Source: Litsea cubeba
Taxonomy: Eukaryota > Streptophyta > Magnoliopsida > Laurales > Lauraceae
Direction of reading: 5' to 3'
Length of the DNA stretch: 64,000 bases
NCBI GenBank assembly: GCA_012931725.1
Contig: WHSA01001115.1
Location: 1,427,779-1,491,778 of the forward strand
Made by a program: the position numbers and the translations under genes
The notes under the pieces: model-generated
Databases searched by the model: none
What the model was told of the DNA's origin: nothing
The model's input: the letters and a program-made list of their open reading frames with translations, nothing else
In this document: piece by piece, positions 32,094 to 43,903 of the stretch
Position numbering within the stretch: the stretch's first letter is position 1
Layout: the number at the start of each line of letters is the position of its first letter

Positions 32094-33390
32094 CTTAGAA
32101 TGAGATTAAATACATTTTTAAAATGCATGTCAAAGAAAGAGTTGAAAAATAATGATTTAGTGTACGAATGATTGATAAAGCTAGACACGATCATCAAAAT
32201 ATCCAATGATATTTGAGAATGCATCTTATAAATACAAATGTGAACAAACATTAAGGGTGTCAATTGGACAGGCATGAGGGATTGAGATCGGCCCAATTCT
32301 AAGCCAACAGAACAACGCCCAAGACAGACCCCTATCAGACTAACTTTCTAGGCTAACCCTAATTCAAATTGGAATTGACTAGACCAAAACAACATAGAAC
32401 CAATCCATTATGCAACTTATGCCAAGGAGTAGGCATTTTTGTATGTATTCATCTTAAATAATACAAAGCATATGACCTGTACATAATATTATAATCACGG
32501 CCCTTATCCAGCATGATCTAAAAATCCAAGAAATCGAAACCGGAACCCAGAATGAATATTTATTTGGACCCGAGCCTAACTTGCAGCAGGTCCGACCTCA
32601 AAACCTGGCTAATACATGGCATGCATGGCCTGTTGATACCCACAACAAACATCATCCAAAAAAACTACAAGAACTTCAATTTTTTTCCCCTTTCTACCAT
32701 AAATAGAACATTTGGAGAACATATACAAAACAATATCCTAAATGACAATGAAAGAGGAGGCATTGCTTCAGTGTTCCAATGGAAACAAAGAAAAATCAAA
32801 ACTCATATAATACCAAAATTTCACAAACCATTATGTGTACTGGAAACAAAGCTACACAGATTTGTGGATACAGGTATCTCACATGCCTCATGAGTAATAC
32901 ATTTCATGTGGTGGATGCTCAGATAAGAACAGTCTTACATGCAGTTTAGTTATAGTAGGATACACAAAAGAGACTACATACACTGTGCACTCAATAAAAT
33001 AACATCAGGAGAGGGAGAAACTGTAATTATTACATATATCTGGGGTGTAATATTGAAAATTTACAAAAGAAAAGGCACTTCCAAAATAACCCTAAGTTGG
33101 ACATGTGCTTGCGACGCTCCCTCTCTCTCTCTCTCCTCTGGAACAAAGCAATCCCAAGGATGCCAAGGGCCGAGGTTTGCCTTTAGCAATTATTGACTAA
33201 TGAGCAGCTGGAACAGGTGAGAGGGCTAGAGAATTATGGGATTTGCCCAGTAACACGGAAATTTGTATCGTTTTTTAATATTATTCAGAGGCCATTACAA
33301 GCCTAAGAACGGTTTGTGGGGCCACCACATCCAAGTTCCCTGTTGCAGCATTTACACCATGGGTCCAGTTTGAACCCTAACTTGTCACGC
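32094..33390. other. No gene seen; probable VAL upstream intron
   Basis: Searched on the minus strand for the Cys-rich PHD-like exons (CGC and HCGCIAS-type motifs) that should precede 32093; none recognised. The plus strand has only short AT-rich frames and a CT run near 33120-33135. Confidence 0.5.
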
Positions 33391-33392
33391 TA

Positions 33393-33745
33393 ATAATGGA
33401 CGACATAACAGAAGATGCCACAAGATAAAATCCTTTGGTGTATGTTGTTCTCAGATGATGTGGTATTAATAAGTCAAACAAGAATGTAAGTGAATGGCAA
33501 AATTTCAACTTTGGACAAAGTCGATCACGTCAAATGGGTTAAAAATTAGTAAATCCAAGATAAAATATATGCAATGCAAAATTAGAGGATCGGACAGGAG
33601 TGAAGTTGAGATGATCAAAATTGAGAACACCCTGGTACCACTAATACATTTCTCTACTCAAGAACCATTGTAAAACAAAATGGAGGTTTTAACTTAGATA
33701 TAGCTAGTAGAATTAGTATGGCATGGGTTAAGTGGTAATGCAATC
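33393..33745 (+). pseudogene. RTE-type LINE reverse transcriptase scrap
   Basis: Fragments in changing frames read MDDITEDAT, LWCMLFSDDVVLI (RT catalytic motif, S for A), SKIKYMQCKIRGSDRS and AWVKW. These follow the order of the RT end of the LINE at 27130-29268. Heavily decayed; both ends lost. Confidence 0.6.
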
Positions 33746-34161
33746 CATGGATGAAAATATTGGCCGATACTAGTACATACCGGTATTGGCCCGAGCCAAA
33801 CAGATATTTTGAAGTGTATCGGTCTATCTCAATCCCTCAAAAATATGGCCTAATTATCAATCAATATCGGCCAATAATTTGAATTTATCAGTCATAAAAG
33901 TCAAACTGAAAAATTAAATTATCGGGCCGACAATCTTAAAACCCTATTTTCCCATTTTTTTCCCCCACATCTACTTCTCTTTTATTCCTTCCAAAGCACA
34001 GCTGAGGCTTCTGTTCTTCTTCCCCCAAGCCTCTTTTTCACCTCCAATGAACAAAAACACTTGTTTTGGGCAGATTTCATCCTGGCAAAAATTGAATAAC
34101 TCAACCAAGGGAAGTATTTTGAGGTTTTTTTTTTCCAATTTTTTTCTAAGATTTGGTGATG
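33745..34161. repeat. Unclassified segment with TATCGGCC-type repeats
   Basis: Repeated short blocks GGCCGATA, CCGGTATTGGCC and ATATCGGCC suggest an end of another inverted-repeat element. No TSD or partner end identified. Confidence 0.3.
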
Positions 34162-34169
34162 ATCACACA

Positions 34170-35042
34170 TCTATGATGCCCGGATACGGACACGGGTACG
34201 GATACGGGACACGGGAACGAGCGTCCGATACGTCAACTTCAAAATTTTAGGATACGGATACGGGTACGGCATTTTTAAAAAATATATAAATATAAATATT
34301 TAATTGGGAGTTTATTTTAAATGAAATATATAAAATATATTTTTTGTTGAAGCTGTCAATCTAGAATAAAGAGATTTTTAGTTTGCTGTTTAATTTTTTT
34401 TTATTATAAATGGGCTGAGCTTGACTCGATTTGAAGCCCACAATTTGGGTCCTGCCTCACTTAAAAGGATTGTGGAATGCTGGGCCTGGGCCAACTTTTA
34501 AATAAGAGTTGGAGACACAGTTTCAAGTAGTCCTGGAGGACACTGGAAGTGACCCATGTTACAAAACGATAAAAAGGCTTTGTTGTTTTTCTCTCTTCTG
34601 CCCTAACATAAGAGAGATGGGGAGAGAGCAGCAGCGCCACAGCATGCGATGAGGGAAGAGAGCAGGCGCGACAGCGACGATGATGGTGGAGACGACGATG
34701 ATGGTGGCGTCGACGATGATGCGCGGCGACGTCGGTGCAGGTACGCTCTTTTTTTTTTTTTTTCCCTGTTCCTCTTCTCTTCTCTCTGTTTTTTTTTTTT
34801 CTCTTCTTCTCTGGTCTGGGTGATGGAGGCGAAGGGGAATGGGTTCAGCAGAGAGGGGGTGGGGTTGTGGTTGGTCGGGAAGGCAGATTTCCACTATTTT
34901 TTTTTTTTAATACAACACAGCCGTATCCCGATTTTTGTTGCACGTATCCCTACCGTATCTTGCGGTATCCCGTATCCGTATCCGTATCGTACCGTGTCTG
35001 CACGGGTACCATGGATAAGTTGCCGTATCTGGGTATCATAGC
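34170..35042. mobile_element. Non-autonomous DNA transposon with GGATACGG-rich ends
   Basis: Inverted ends: CTATGATGCCCGGATACGG at 34171 and the reverse complement of CTATGATACCCAGATACGG ending at 35041. Both subterminal regions are packed with GGATACGG/GGTACGG motifs in opposite orientation. Flanks ATCACACA (34162-34169) and ATCACATA (35043-35050) form an 8-bp TSD with one mismatch, which suggests the hAT superfamily. The GC-rich interior (34620-34740, GA and GAC triplets) differs sharply from its surroundings. No transposase. Confidence 0.72.
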
Positions 35043-35049
35043 ATCACAT

Positions 35050-35440
35050 ACTCTTTTTTGTTGTGGATACTTCCATTCTCTTAGATCTACACATTTTGAG
35101 GCGAGATCTACTATTTTGGGTTTTGAAATTTGAGGCTTCTGTTGAAATCATGTAGATCTTTTCAAATTAGTTTGGCATAGATATATTGATTATAAGTCGA
35201 GACCTAGGAATTCCCACTTAGAAATTTCAGGGTCTCTTGAAATCTTATGAGTTTTTTTCTAATTACTTGGTAAATACTTGATTTTATGTATGCATTTTAG
35301 TAGGTCTAATAGTAAAATGTTTAGATCTACAAGATGTGGGGTTTTTTTTCCCCATGTTGGACGAATGGTCAGGTGTGGCATGTTCAACTTGTAGACCCAA
35401 GGATCAATCCCTGGGCATGTGTGTGAAACTAAGTTCCAAC
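35050..35440. other. No recognisable feature
   Basis: AT-rich sequence right of the transposon with no supported gene or repeat boundary. Confidence 0.4.
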
Positions 35441-35533
35441 TATAATGACCCGGGCCCGCCATCCACATGATATTGTCTGCTTTGGCTCACTGGATTTCAA
35501 CCCAATCTTGCCGCACAGTTTTAAAAGGCCTCC
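35441..35533 (-). repeat. Inverted fragment of the TRIM LTR
   Basis: On the minus strand this matches the last ~90 bp of the TRIM LTR at 37031-37320: AGGCCTTTTAAAACTGTG, GGCAAGATTGGGTTG, GAGCCAAAGC.GACAATATCA and the terminal CGGGTC. Opposite orientation, 1.2 kb from the TRIM. Confidence 0.75.
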
Positions 35534-35599
35534 TTATTCTGACTTAAAGCACAAAGCCCAAGTCCACCAATTAGGGTCCACGTATTAGTATGAAGGGTT

Positions 35600-36714
35600 T
35601 GGACCTAGGCTTAGGCTTAGGCTTAGGTAATCCTTATTAGTGTGAGACCTCAATCCGCCTGGGTAATTGATGATAGCCTAAATGTACCATTTAGGCCCCT
35701 CAATGATGACCTTGTTACACCTTAGGATGGCAGTATATGACCTTATTTGTGATAATTTCATGTTTGCAGGTGTTTTAAGATAATGCATTCAGAAGCTAAT
35801 TGGAGAAACGATGGCAAAATCACATAATGAACTGGACATTCTGTCTCCGGGTGTCCGGACGCCCGCCTTGCGTGCACCTCAACTTTCTGCCATCGGGCGT
35901 CCGGACGCCATACACAGATCACTCTGGTTCTTTGCGCGTCTTGAAGGAAAATTTGGAGAAAGTTATAAAGGGAGCCCAGAACTCGTTTTTAGGTCATTCA
36001 AGACTTGAGAGAAGGATCTGGAGGCTAGTTTTGGAGGCATTGGAAGGAGCTTTAATGGAGATTTCGTCAAGGATTCTTTGCCAATCCCTCCCCATGAGTA
36101 ACTAACTCTCTACCTTAGGATTGCGATGAAGCCCTAGTCTTGTACTTTTGGTGATGTATAGGTTCTAGGGTTTTACATTGAATGCTTTGATTATATGACA
36201 TGAATGCTATCCATGTATTGGATTTATTTATTAATTCAGTATCTCGCTTTGGTATTTTATTCTTGTAGTTTTGAATACCAGTCATATAATGGTGCTTGAA
36301 TGTGTGTAGAGATAGATCTAAGATAATCTATGCCATAGAGATAGGTTATGCCCAGATCTAAACCCGCATGATTTATTTGGTGACTCTGCGGAGGTTTGTA
36401 ACCAAAACAAGTCTTTAAAGCATTGATAGTGAAACCCTAGGTCTATATTTGCCATTGCACTAGGCTAGGGTGGATTTGTACCCTAAGACCTTTCTTTAAT
36501 TGGATTAAACTTTACTTTTAATTCGCTAATTTAGGAATCATGAACCCCAAATCAATATTTCGTTCTCCAGTAGGATTAATTTAGGAATTTGGAAAATAAC
36601 GCAACTTAGCTTTTTTGTCCCAGTAGATACGACACCCGGCTAACATCACTATTCTCACGAGTAGAGATAGTAGTTGGGTATAATTTATATTTGCAAACCT
36701 CGCTTTGGGACGAT
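35600..36714 (+). repeat. Probable non-coding LTR-retroelement segment
   Basis: No gene. The run from GTCCGGACGCC repeats (about 35850-35910) to GATACGACACCCGGC, AGTAGTTGGGTATAATTTA and TTTGCAAACCTCG (36625-36705) resembles the LTR right-hand part of Tat/Athila-like gypsy elements. No coding or second LTR supports this; inference only. Confidence 0.3.
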
Positions 36715-37320
36715 CAGTAATATCCCTTGAGGCAAGACCAGGTCAAGTGATCCTGTGCCAAGAAAGGGGAATCCGCATGGGTAAGGGTGGAGTGCTTCGG
36801 TTAGCACCGCGAGGCTTTGTCCAAGTCCCGCATTGGAAACATCCTAGTCCTGACCTTGGGCTTATAATGTGCGACCTGACCTTAACTCCACATGAGGCCT
36901 TTTAAAAACGTGAGGCAAGATTGGGTTGGAATCACATGAGCCAAAGCAGACAATATCATGTGGATTGTGGGCCTAGGTCGTTACAGATGGTATTAGAGCA
37001 GAGGATGGCTCTATTTCCGGTGGGGGAGTGTGTGAGACCCAAATCCACATGGATAATCCCTTAAGGCAAGACCAAGTCAAGTTATCCTATGAGCCAAGAA
37101 AGGTGAATCCGCTGGGGTAAGGGTGGAGTGCTTCGATTAGCACCATGAGGCTTTATCCAAGTCCCACATTGGAATATAAAAATCCTGACCTTGGGCTTAT
37201 AATGTGCGACCTGACCTTAACTCCACATGAGGCCTTTTAAAACTGTGAGGCAAGATTGGGTTGGAATCCCATGAGCCAAAGCGGACAATATCATGCGGAC
37301 AACGTGCCCGGGTCGTTACA
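36715..37320 (+). mobile_element. TRIM (miniature LTR retrotransposon)
   Basis: Two direct LTRs (about 36715-36985, left end worn, and 37031-37320) share GGCAAGACCA.GTCAAGT, GGGTAAGGGTGGAGTGCTTC, TTGGGCTTATAATGTGCGAC and end GTCGTTACA. Between them are only 45 bp: a primer-binding site TGGTATTAGAGCAGAGG (36988, one mismatch to the tRNA-iMet type) and a polypurine tract GGTGGGGGAGTG (37019-37030). This is the classical TRIM layout, mobilised in trans by an autonomous element. Confidence 0.8.
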
Positions 37321-37668
37321 CCAACACCACTCAACCATGAGTGTATTGGCAATCTTCAAGATGTGGGTTTAAATTTTTTTTTAATTTATTTATTTTCACA
37401 TTTTTAAATAATTTAATAATATTTAGTGGATGCTTCATATATGCTAATTTTCATGGTTGTTTAATGCTGATATATTTTCTATTTTTAATTTATTTTTGGG
37501 TTTTTAGAATATGACATAAGAAAAAATGTTCAACATATCATCTAAAATGTGTTCATTTGAGGTTCTAAATTCAATGTATAATTGTATATCCTATTTTTTA
37601 TGTGTTTTGGAACTTTTAGATCAAATATTAAAAAAAAAATTTATGCCATGTGTCGCTTTTTGTAGAAA

Positions 37669-37960
37669 AAATAATGTGCGGCATAGATTCGGCATGGAGT
37701 CATGGTGAAGAAGCAAGAAGCAAGCATAAGATCAAATGTAAATTCTGTAATAGGGTTACAAATGGAGGGATAACTAAATTGAAGCAATACTTGGCTAGTT
37801 GGCTTATAAGCAGGGCTAAGTGCCTAAGTGGCAGTGTGTGAAAAAATAAATGTAGGGGCTCTTGAATACATGAAAGCAAAAAAAGGTTTTCCAACAGAAG
37901 AGAAGGAACAAAGAATTGGAGGCATGTAGAGAAGAAGTACTTGGGCCTAGGGAGGGAGAA
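37669..37960 (+). pseudogene. BED zinc-finger remnant of a hAT transposase
   Basis: Reads MCGIDSAWSHGEEARSKHK, then IKCKFCNRVTNGGITKLKQY. This is the start and C..C pair of a BED finger (pattern D.AW.H, KIKC.FC...GGI.RLKQHLA); the His of QHLA is Tyr here. Frame is lost after about 37840. No catalytic domain nearby. Confidence 0.72.
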
Positions 37961-38388
37961 ATAACTTCTTTCGTAATATTCTGAATCTTGTGGGGGCCAG
38001 GTTGTGCGCGCCTCTCTTTTTGTATGAGGCCGGTGGCCTAGAAATTCCAGTAATACTAATTGTTGTTATTCGTGGACCATAGGCTTGGTAAGAAATTAAT
38101 AGGAACCTAGATGGGACCCTTCGACCTTTAGTTTTGATGTTTTTATTGTAATAGAATAGTGGAGCCCTTTTTATAAGGTTATATCATAATGAATATTTTA
38201 AAGAATAGAGATGGAACCCATTAATTGGGTGTGTGCCAACTTCGAGCCCAATAAAGACTTGCGCATGTTTCCATAGAAGGATTCTTTTGTGTGCAAGGTA
38301 ATCCAACCTATGTCGACATATATCCCCTCTAACCCTTATCTCCTCATTCAACTTCCTCCCTTGTTCTTCCATGAGAAAGAGAAACCCT
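37960..38388. other. No recognisable feature
   Basis: AT-rich, no motif-bearing frame on either strand. Confidence 0.4.
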
Positions 38389-38688
38389 CCCGTTTGGTAA
38401 TTTTACCATAAAATAAAGGTAAAGTAAAGCATCAAATCAAGAAAATATAATAAATAAGGGGGTTATGATGGTATTTTGTCTCTAGAGGATTGGTAAGGGA
38501 ACTTTTTTACTTTTTGTGTAAAAAGTGGGTATTTTTTGTCATTTAGTGGATAGAGGAGGTTGCTTTTTGACTTTTTTTTTTAAAAAAAAAGGAGAGAATT
38601 TTAAAGATGTGTACTTTTGATGTGACCCCTTGTCTGGAAAATGGAGGCTTTACATTACTTTTACTTTAATAGTAAATTCCCAAACGGG
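38389..38688. mobile_element. MITE 1 with CCCGTTTGG inverted ends
   Basis: 300 bp, ends CCCGTTTGGTAATTTTACC and, as reverse complement, CCCGTTTGGGAATTTACTA. AT-rich interior with no coding. CCT flanks both ends (38386-38388 and 38689-38691), a possible 3-bp TSD, but too short to be sure. Confidence 0.6.
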
Positions 38689-39010
38689 CCTGTTTGGTAA
38701 AACTATTTATAGGGTGAAGTGAAGTAAAGCCACAAATCATGAAAGAATATAATATTTGGGGTTGTAATCATAGTAAGATGAAATTTTATTTTCAGTGGCT
38801 TGATAAGGAACCTTTTTGACTATTTGGGTAAAAAGTAAAGGGGTTTTTGTCTTTCAATGGCTTGAGAATGTTGCTTTTTTACTTTTTTTTTTTAAATGAA
38901 GACGGAATTTTGAAATTTTGTATTTTTGATACGACCCCTAGTCTTTTCATGTCTGTTGAATGGAGGCTTCACTCCACTTCACCATACTAGTGAAGTGGCC
39001 AAACAAGCCC
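38686..39010. mobile_element. MITE 2, related and abutting MITE 1
   Basis: Ends GGGCCTGTTTGG and, as reverse complement, GGGCTTGTTTGGCC. The interior has the same order of blocks as MITE 1 (GTAAAG, CAAATCA.GAAA.ATATAAT, GGTTGTAAT.ATGGTA type, ACTTTTTT runs, GACCCCT). The two share or abut GGG at 38686-38688. Confidence 0.55.
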
Positions 39011-39986
39011 TACGAGAACTTTGTTGGTTGAAAACTAGAACAAGATTCGGTGCATCGCGAGGAGGAGGAAGACAACCAGCAGCAAAGCAGTTAGTGGATG
39101 TCGTATTCCCGACCACGCATCGCAAACGCAACCATATTCTACAGCAGGTGAGTGGACTTCTAGTTCTACTTGTGCTTGTGATCAATTTTCATGTCTTGAA
39201 TTCCCAAATCCATGATTTTGGTGGCTGGTCGACTCAATTGTGATAGTTTCTCATGTGGCCGACTGATAAACATGGTTCCTGTATGTGGGTCGACTGTGGG
39301 ATTGACGTCCTATGGCTGGCAACCTGTTATATCGATGACTGATGATTAACATGATGATAATTGATGATGAATAAGAAGTTGGGAATCTGAAAACATTGTA
39401 CAGGATTGTACAGAATTGTATTAGGGTTCAAAATCCATAGTTGACTGAAGTATTAGGTTCAGTCCCTGAATGATCGAATATGAGAGGTCTTTAGGCATGG
39501 CTGAACCCCATATAGGGGATTCTAGCCATGGTCAAACCCTATAATTGGGGTACTTATGTGCTGGGATTTGATTGTTGAATTGCTTTATGTATAATAGTGA
39601 TTTCAGATTTCCCTATTGGCATGAATCATACTATCTTCAAACTACTGTCAATGAATATGGTGATAATTCAGGGAAGACAATGAATGCAAGAATCCCTAGA
39701 GTGGATTCAGACACGACTACATCACTCCAAATGGGATAAAGGGTTGACTGAATCCCTTTAGAAATACAGTTTGGTCTGGAGCACCAATGTGTGAAACTCT
39801 ATGAAGACCCTACACTAAGTTGTCGGGCTGGCATAAATTCATGCTCCGAACTTCTGAATCATTGTTATGGTCTTTCATATAAATTGCCCATTATAATAGT
39901 GACGGATGGATAAATTATCAGGTCAGCATTATGAAAGACGTGTCTTTATTTTTGCACACTTTGTTGAATTTCCCCTATGTACATGG
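39011..39986 (+). repeat. Fragment of a chromovirus-type LTR
   Basis: No gene. AGCAG|GTGAGTGGACTTC at 39143 and the preceding GA/CA-rich block resemble the donor-like region of the long LTRs at 17717 and 48132, followed by an AT-rich body. Neither LTR end is present. Confidence 0.35.
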
Positions 39987-40295
39987 TGTAGAGAAAATAA
40001 CACCCACACAGCGTCATAATGGGTCCCACATGGTTTCACACGTTTTTCTTAGTTGTATCTTATTCAATTACACATGTGTATATTAATGTAGTCTCCTGTA
40101 ATTAGACCTTAGATTGTGGATCTGGTCTGAGGATAGATTGTGGATCGCGTCTGAGGATTCTTTCTTAATTGTATATGTTCATTGGGTCATTAAACCCATT
40201 AAACACATTATATAAACAGATTCAGTCGACCCTAAGGGGATACACGACATTATTCCAACCTTTTCTCTTCCATTCTATCTATCTCCTACATCTAC
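39987..40295 (+). repeat. Copia LTR (family D, related to element C)
   Basis: Starts TGTAGAGAAAATAACACCC and matches the C 3' LTR at 58075 in CCACACA.C.TCATA.TGGG and CCCACATGGTTTC. It ends just before a canonical primer-binding site and has TATATAAACAG upstream of its 3' part. A 5' LTR by position. Confidence 0.75.
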
Positions 40296-40296
40296 C

Positions 40297-40640
40297 TGGT
40301 ATCAGAGCCCAGTTAGGGTCTTTCAGCTTAAACAAGAAAGGGAAACTTTGTCTCTTCCCATCAGTTGCATCAAGGAAGCAGAGTGGCGCCTCCTTCGTCA
40401 GATTCTGGTCAAGAGAAGGTGCATCTGACTGTCTGAACACAAAGTGGGCCCCACCATCTGTGATCCAAATCATGAAAGGAAGTCATCATCAGGATCCCCT
40501 GTTTATTCTGGGAATTATCAGGCTTTTTCTTCAGTTTTTCTAGCAACTAAAGGTTGGGTTTTAAACCTCTCTGTCGTCAGTTTTGAAGAACAATTTTCTT
40601 ATTCTTCAATAATCTCTGCCCTTAACCCAGTGGTGTGAAA
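40297..40640 (+). promoter_or_regulatory. Primer-binding site and leader of the family D copia
   Basis: TGGTATCAGAGCCCA at 40297 (initiator tRNA-Met type), then a non-coding leader sharing AGTGGGCCCCACC with the leader of element C. No gag follows; the element is broken off at about 40640. Confidence 0.75.
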
Positions 40641-40643
40641 TTC

Positions 40644-40735
40644 GTTTCGGACACCGTTTCGGTTGGCCTCCAAACTGAAATATTTCAGCCGATTCGGGAT
40701 TTCGGCAAAACATTTCGGATTTATTTTTCAGAAAA
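40644..40735 (+). repeat. Dispersed repeat copy (GGCCTCCAAAC family)
   Basis: Second copy of the segment at 5625-5720, here better preserved with TTTCGG repeated several times. The downstream 40735-41060 is AT-rich and may be the rest of the element, since CAATTTCGGCCAAC near 40978 partly inverts the start. Confidence 0.5.
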
Positions 40736-41067
40736 ATATAAAAATTAGAAATATATATACATATACATATAGAAAAATATAAGATTAATATTAAAATTTA
40801 AAAATATGATTTGATACAGTTAGTTTATTCTACTAAATCTACTCATAATATGACATTTAATGATATACATATAGAAATTGAATCCTCTGATGATGCAAGT
40901 ATACCACTTTTCCAAACAAAGTCATGATAATTGACAAATAGATACGACAATTCTAAATTATGATATACCATCCATTTCAATTTCGGCCAACATAATATAA
41001 TGGTAAAAAACACAAAAAAAAAAAAAGTGTCTGGTGCATTTGTTGGATTCATCCAGTTGTTTGCCAG

Positions 41068-43796
41068 ATGGAGCCAAAGGAGTCAAAAAGTGAAAGCTCC
41101 TCTGGGACTAATCAACTGCTTCTTCCTAATATCGTTAATCCTAATACTAGGATAACGCCTAGTTTTTTCAATGGTAATAATTATAAAGATTAAGCCTATT
41201 CAGCAAAGATGGCCATTGGAGGTTCGAAAATACTTAGTTATATCACTTGTAGTATCAAAGAACCAGAAAAGGATGATCCTAAATACTTAGATTGGATTTC
41301 GGAAAATATGTTAATCATGAACTGGATTCTTAATTCTATGGAAGAAGGAATTGAGAAGAGTTTTAAATATGGGAGTCTGTCAATTGGAGATTATTATTCG
41401 AGATTCAAGGCATTATGGATAGAGTTGGAGTCTTACGATTCAGGGCATTATGGATAGAGTTGGAGTCTTACATGAGTCCTGAACCCTGCTGTGCTAAAAA
41501 AAAAATAAAAAAAAGGCAAAATTGTTGGAAGACCAACATATATTTGAGCTCTTGGGTGGTCTCAGCTCTCAACCCATAGAAATGAACCTATTCGCACACA
41601 AGTAACCAATCAGGACCCTCTACCTCCCATTGGTACAGTATTTTCCCTATTACAAGGAAAAAAAGTCGTCGTATGGTTATGACTCGTAAGCCTAACATAC
41701 CTGAGAAGTTTGCTCTTGCAAATAATAATGTGGGCAACTCGTTGCCAAATACAAGATATGGTGGAGGTCGTGGAAATAATCGTGGAGGTGGACATAATGG
41801 TGGAAATGGTGGTTGTGGTCGAGGAAATGGTGGACTGCCACCCAATGTTGGACAGGGGTATGGTGGACAACCTAATGCAAAACTTAGCAAACTTTTTATG
41901 TACTAACTGTGGAAGATACAGACATACTCGGGAAAACTGTTGGGACTTGAATGGTGGACCAGGAAATGTATTTGCATCCCCTGTGGAGGTGGAACACCCT
42001 AGTGGCTATAGTGAACAAGATGAAAATTTTAAGGCTGACTCACTGAATTGGAAAGATAAGCTCATAAATCTTCGTCAGAGATTGGCTGCATTAGAGGGTG
42101 CAACTCAGGATTCTTCAGTGGGTATGGCCTCGTCCTAAAATCCTACTGCATTTGCTTCCTCTGCTTCTCCTTCTACTTGGGTGATTGATTCAGGGGCAAC
42201 AAACCATGTGACAGGTATGCATTCTGAGTTTCAATCTTACAATTCTACTTCTGATAGACGGGTGAGAATTGTTGATAGTTCTTATAACCGCATAGTTGGG
42301 AAAGGAACTATCCGCGTCGTACCCAACTTGACCTTATCATCCGTTCTTCATGTTCCGAGTTTTTCATTCAATCTTCTGTTCGTTAGTGCACTAACCAAGC
42401 ATCTTAAATGTTGTCTTTCCTTTTATGCTTCTTATTGTGTGTTTCAGGATCTGCGGACGGGGCAGATGATTGGTGGTGGTAGTGAGAGTAATGGTCTTTA
42501 TACCTTAGATTTGAAGAACATAGAGTCAAGAGTTTTACAAACCGAAGTTGATGATGAGAATAAAGTATTTTTGTGACGTCGTCGTGTTGGTCATGCACCG
42601 GTGCAGTGTCTTAGGAATATCTCCTTTTAGAATTTTGCAAATAAACATGATAGTAGTTTGAGATGTGATGCTTGTCAGTTTACTAAGAATAAGAGATCAA
42701 CATATCCAGTCCACATTAATAAAAGAAGTACTTCTCCATTTGATTTGATTCATTCTGATGTCTGGTATGCTCCTATTGCATCTATTTATGGTCATCGATA
42801 TTTTGTGACTTTTATTGATGATGCCACCAGAGTGACTTGGGTGCATCTTCTGAAATCTAAAGATAAGGTCTTACATGTATTCCAAACGTATTATAAAATG
42901 ATTGAAACTAAGTTTGGAACAACAATTAAGTCGTTTTGATCTGACAATGGAGGAGAGTATACCTCCAATGTTTTTCATCATTATCTTGCTGAAAATGGGA
43001 TTGAATCATAGACCCCATGTGCATATACACCAGAACAAAATGGTGTCACTGAACGTAAGAAACAACACCTGTTGGAGGTCACGACTCACGAGAGCTCTTC
43101 TTTTTTAGATGAATGTTCCCAAATCCTTTTGGTCGGATTGAGTTTTAACAGCAGCATATTTAATAACCAGAATGCCTTCAAACACATTGAGAGGAAAGAG
43201 TCCTATAGAAATCTTGTGTCCAAATACACCGTTGTTTCAAGTACCACCAAAAATCTTCGAATGCACTTGCTTTGTTCATATTCCAAAGAATCAACGAGAT
43301 AAGCTGGATCCAAAAGCTATTAAGTGTATTTTTGTGGGATATCCTAGTTCTCAGAAAGGATATAAGTGTTATGTTCCTAGGATAGGGACCAGTGGTCGTC
43401 TCTTTGTTACAATATATGTTAGTTTTCAGGAAGAAATCCCATTTTATTCCTCAGCCAGCAAGGAATTACTACCAGTGAAAAGGAAAGTGGACCTCTTGTT
43501 GACTCTATTTCTCCACCAACTTATCCAGTACATGATGAATCAACAACGTAAGCAGGTCTTGAAACTAAAGTTCCACAAGAAGGTGAGCGCCAGAGAAAAT
43601 CCAGCGTCCACTACAATTTTACTCCAGGAAAAGGGCTAGACCATTGTTCTCATCTATACCATCATCATCTGAAGCCCTGAATCCATATCCTAAATCTCAA
43701 CCCCAGTCTCAGTCTGAAATTCTTCCCCATGCAGGTACTCCCCTTGCTGAATTAGATATTCCCGTTGCATTGCAAAAAGGAAAAAGATCTTATACA
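41068..43796 (+). pseudogene. Copia family E, gag to integrase, truncated and decayed
   Basis: MEPKESKSESSSGTN starts gag, then AKMAIGGSKILSYITCSI. A short duplication (~35 bp) lies at 41410-41475. The nucleocapsid is Gly-rich with CTNCGRYRHTRENC (41905). Protease: WVIDSGATNHVTGMHS (42178). Pre-integrase is broken by a stop at 42574. Integrase: FDLIHSDVWYAPIASIYGH, a stop, then SDNGGEY, and YTPEQNGVTERKKQHLLEV. C-terminal FVGYPSSQKGYKCYVPR. RT and RNase H are absent because another LTR begins at 43797. Confidence 0.85.
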
Positions 43797-43903
43797 TGTT
43801 GGGAAGTTCCACATCGCCTAAGTCCTGAGTTGGACATGTCTTCATATACCTGGGCCTTCCACCTATTAGCTTAAGCTTTTGGGTTGGCATACGGTTTCTG
43901 ACA
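43797..43903 (+). repeat. 107-bp LTR-like unit followed by a primer-binding site
   Basis: TGTTGGGAAGTTCCACATCG...GGTTTCTGACA (TG...CA), directly followed by TGGGATCAAAGCC (43904), 11 of 13 bases of the tRNA-iMet primer-binding site. The text TTAAGCTTTTGGGTTG near its end is typical of plant LTR ends. Its sequence does not match the C 3' LTR at 58075, so it may belong to another element fused to C's leader. Confidence 0.5.

Noticed and set aside
34559..35133. Three overlapping frames in the GC-rich transposon core
   Set aside because: Low-complexity Asp/Phe/Lys runs from triplet and poly-T repeats; no conserved domain.
41588..41890. Minus-strand Pro- and Ser-rich frames
   Set aside because: Antisense of the Gly-rich nucleocapsid of copia E.
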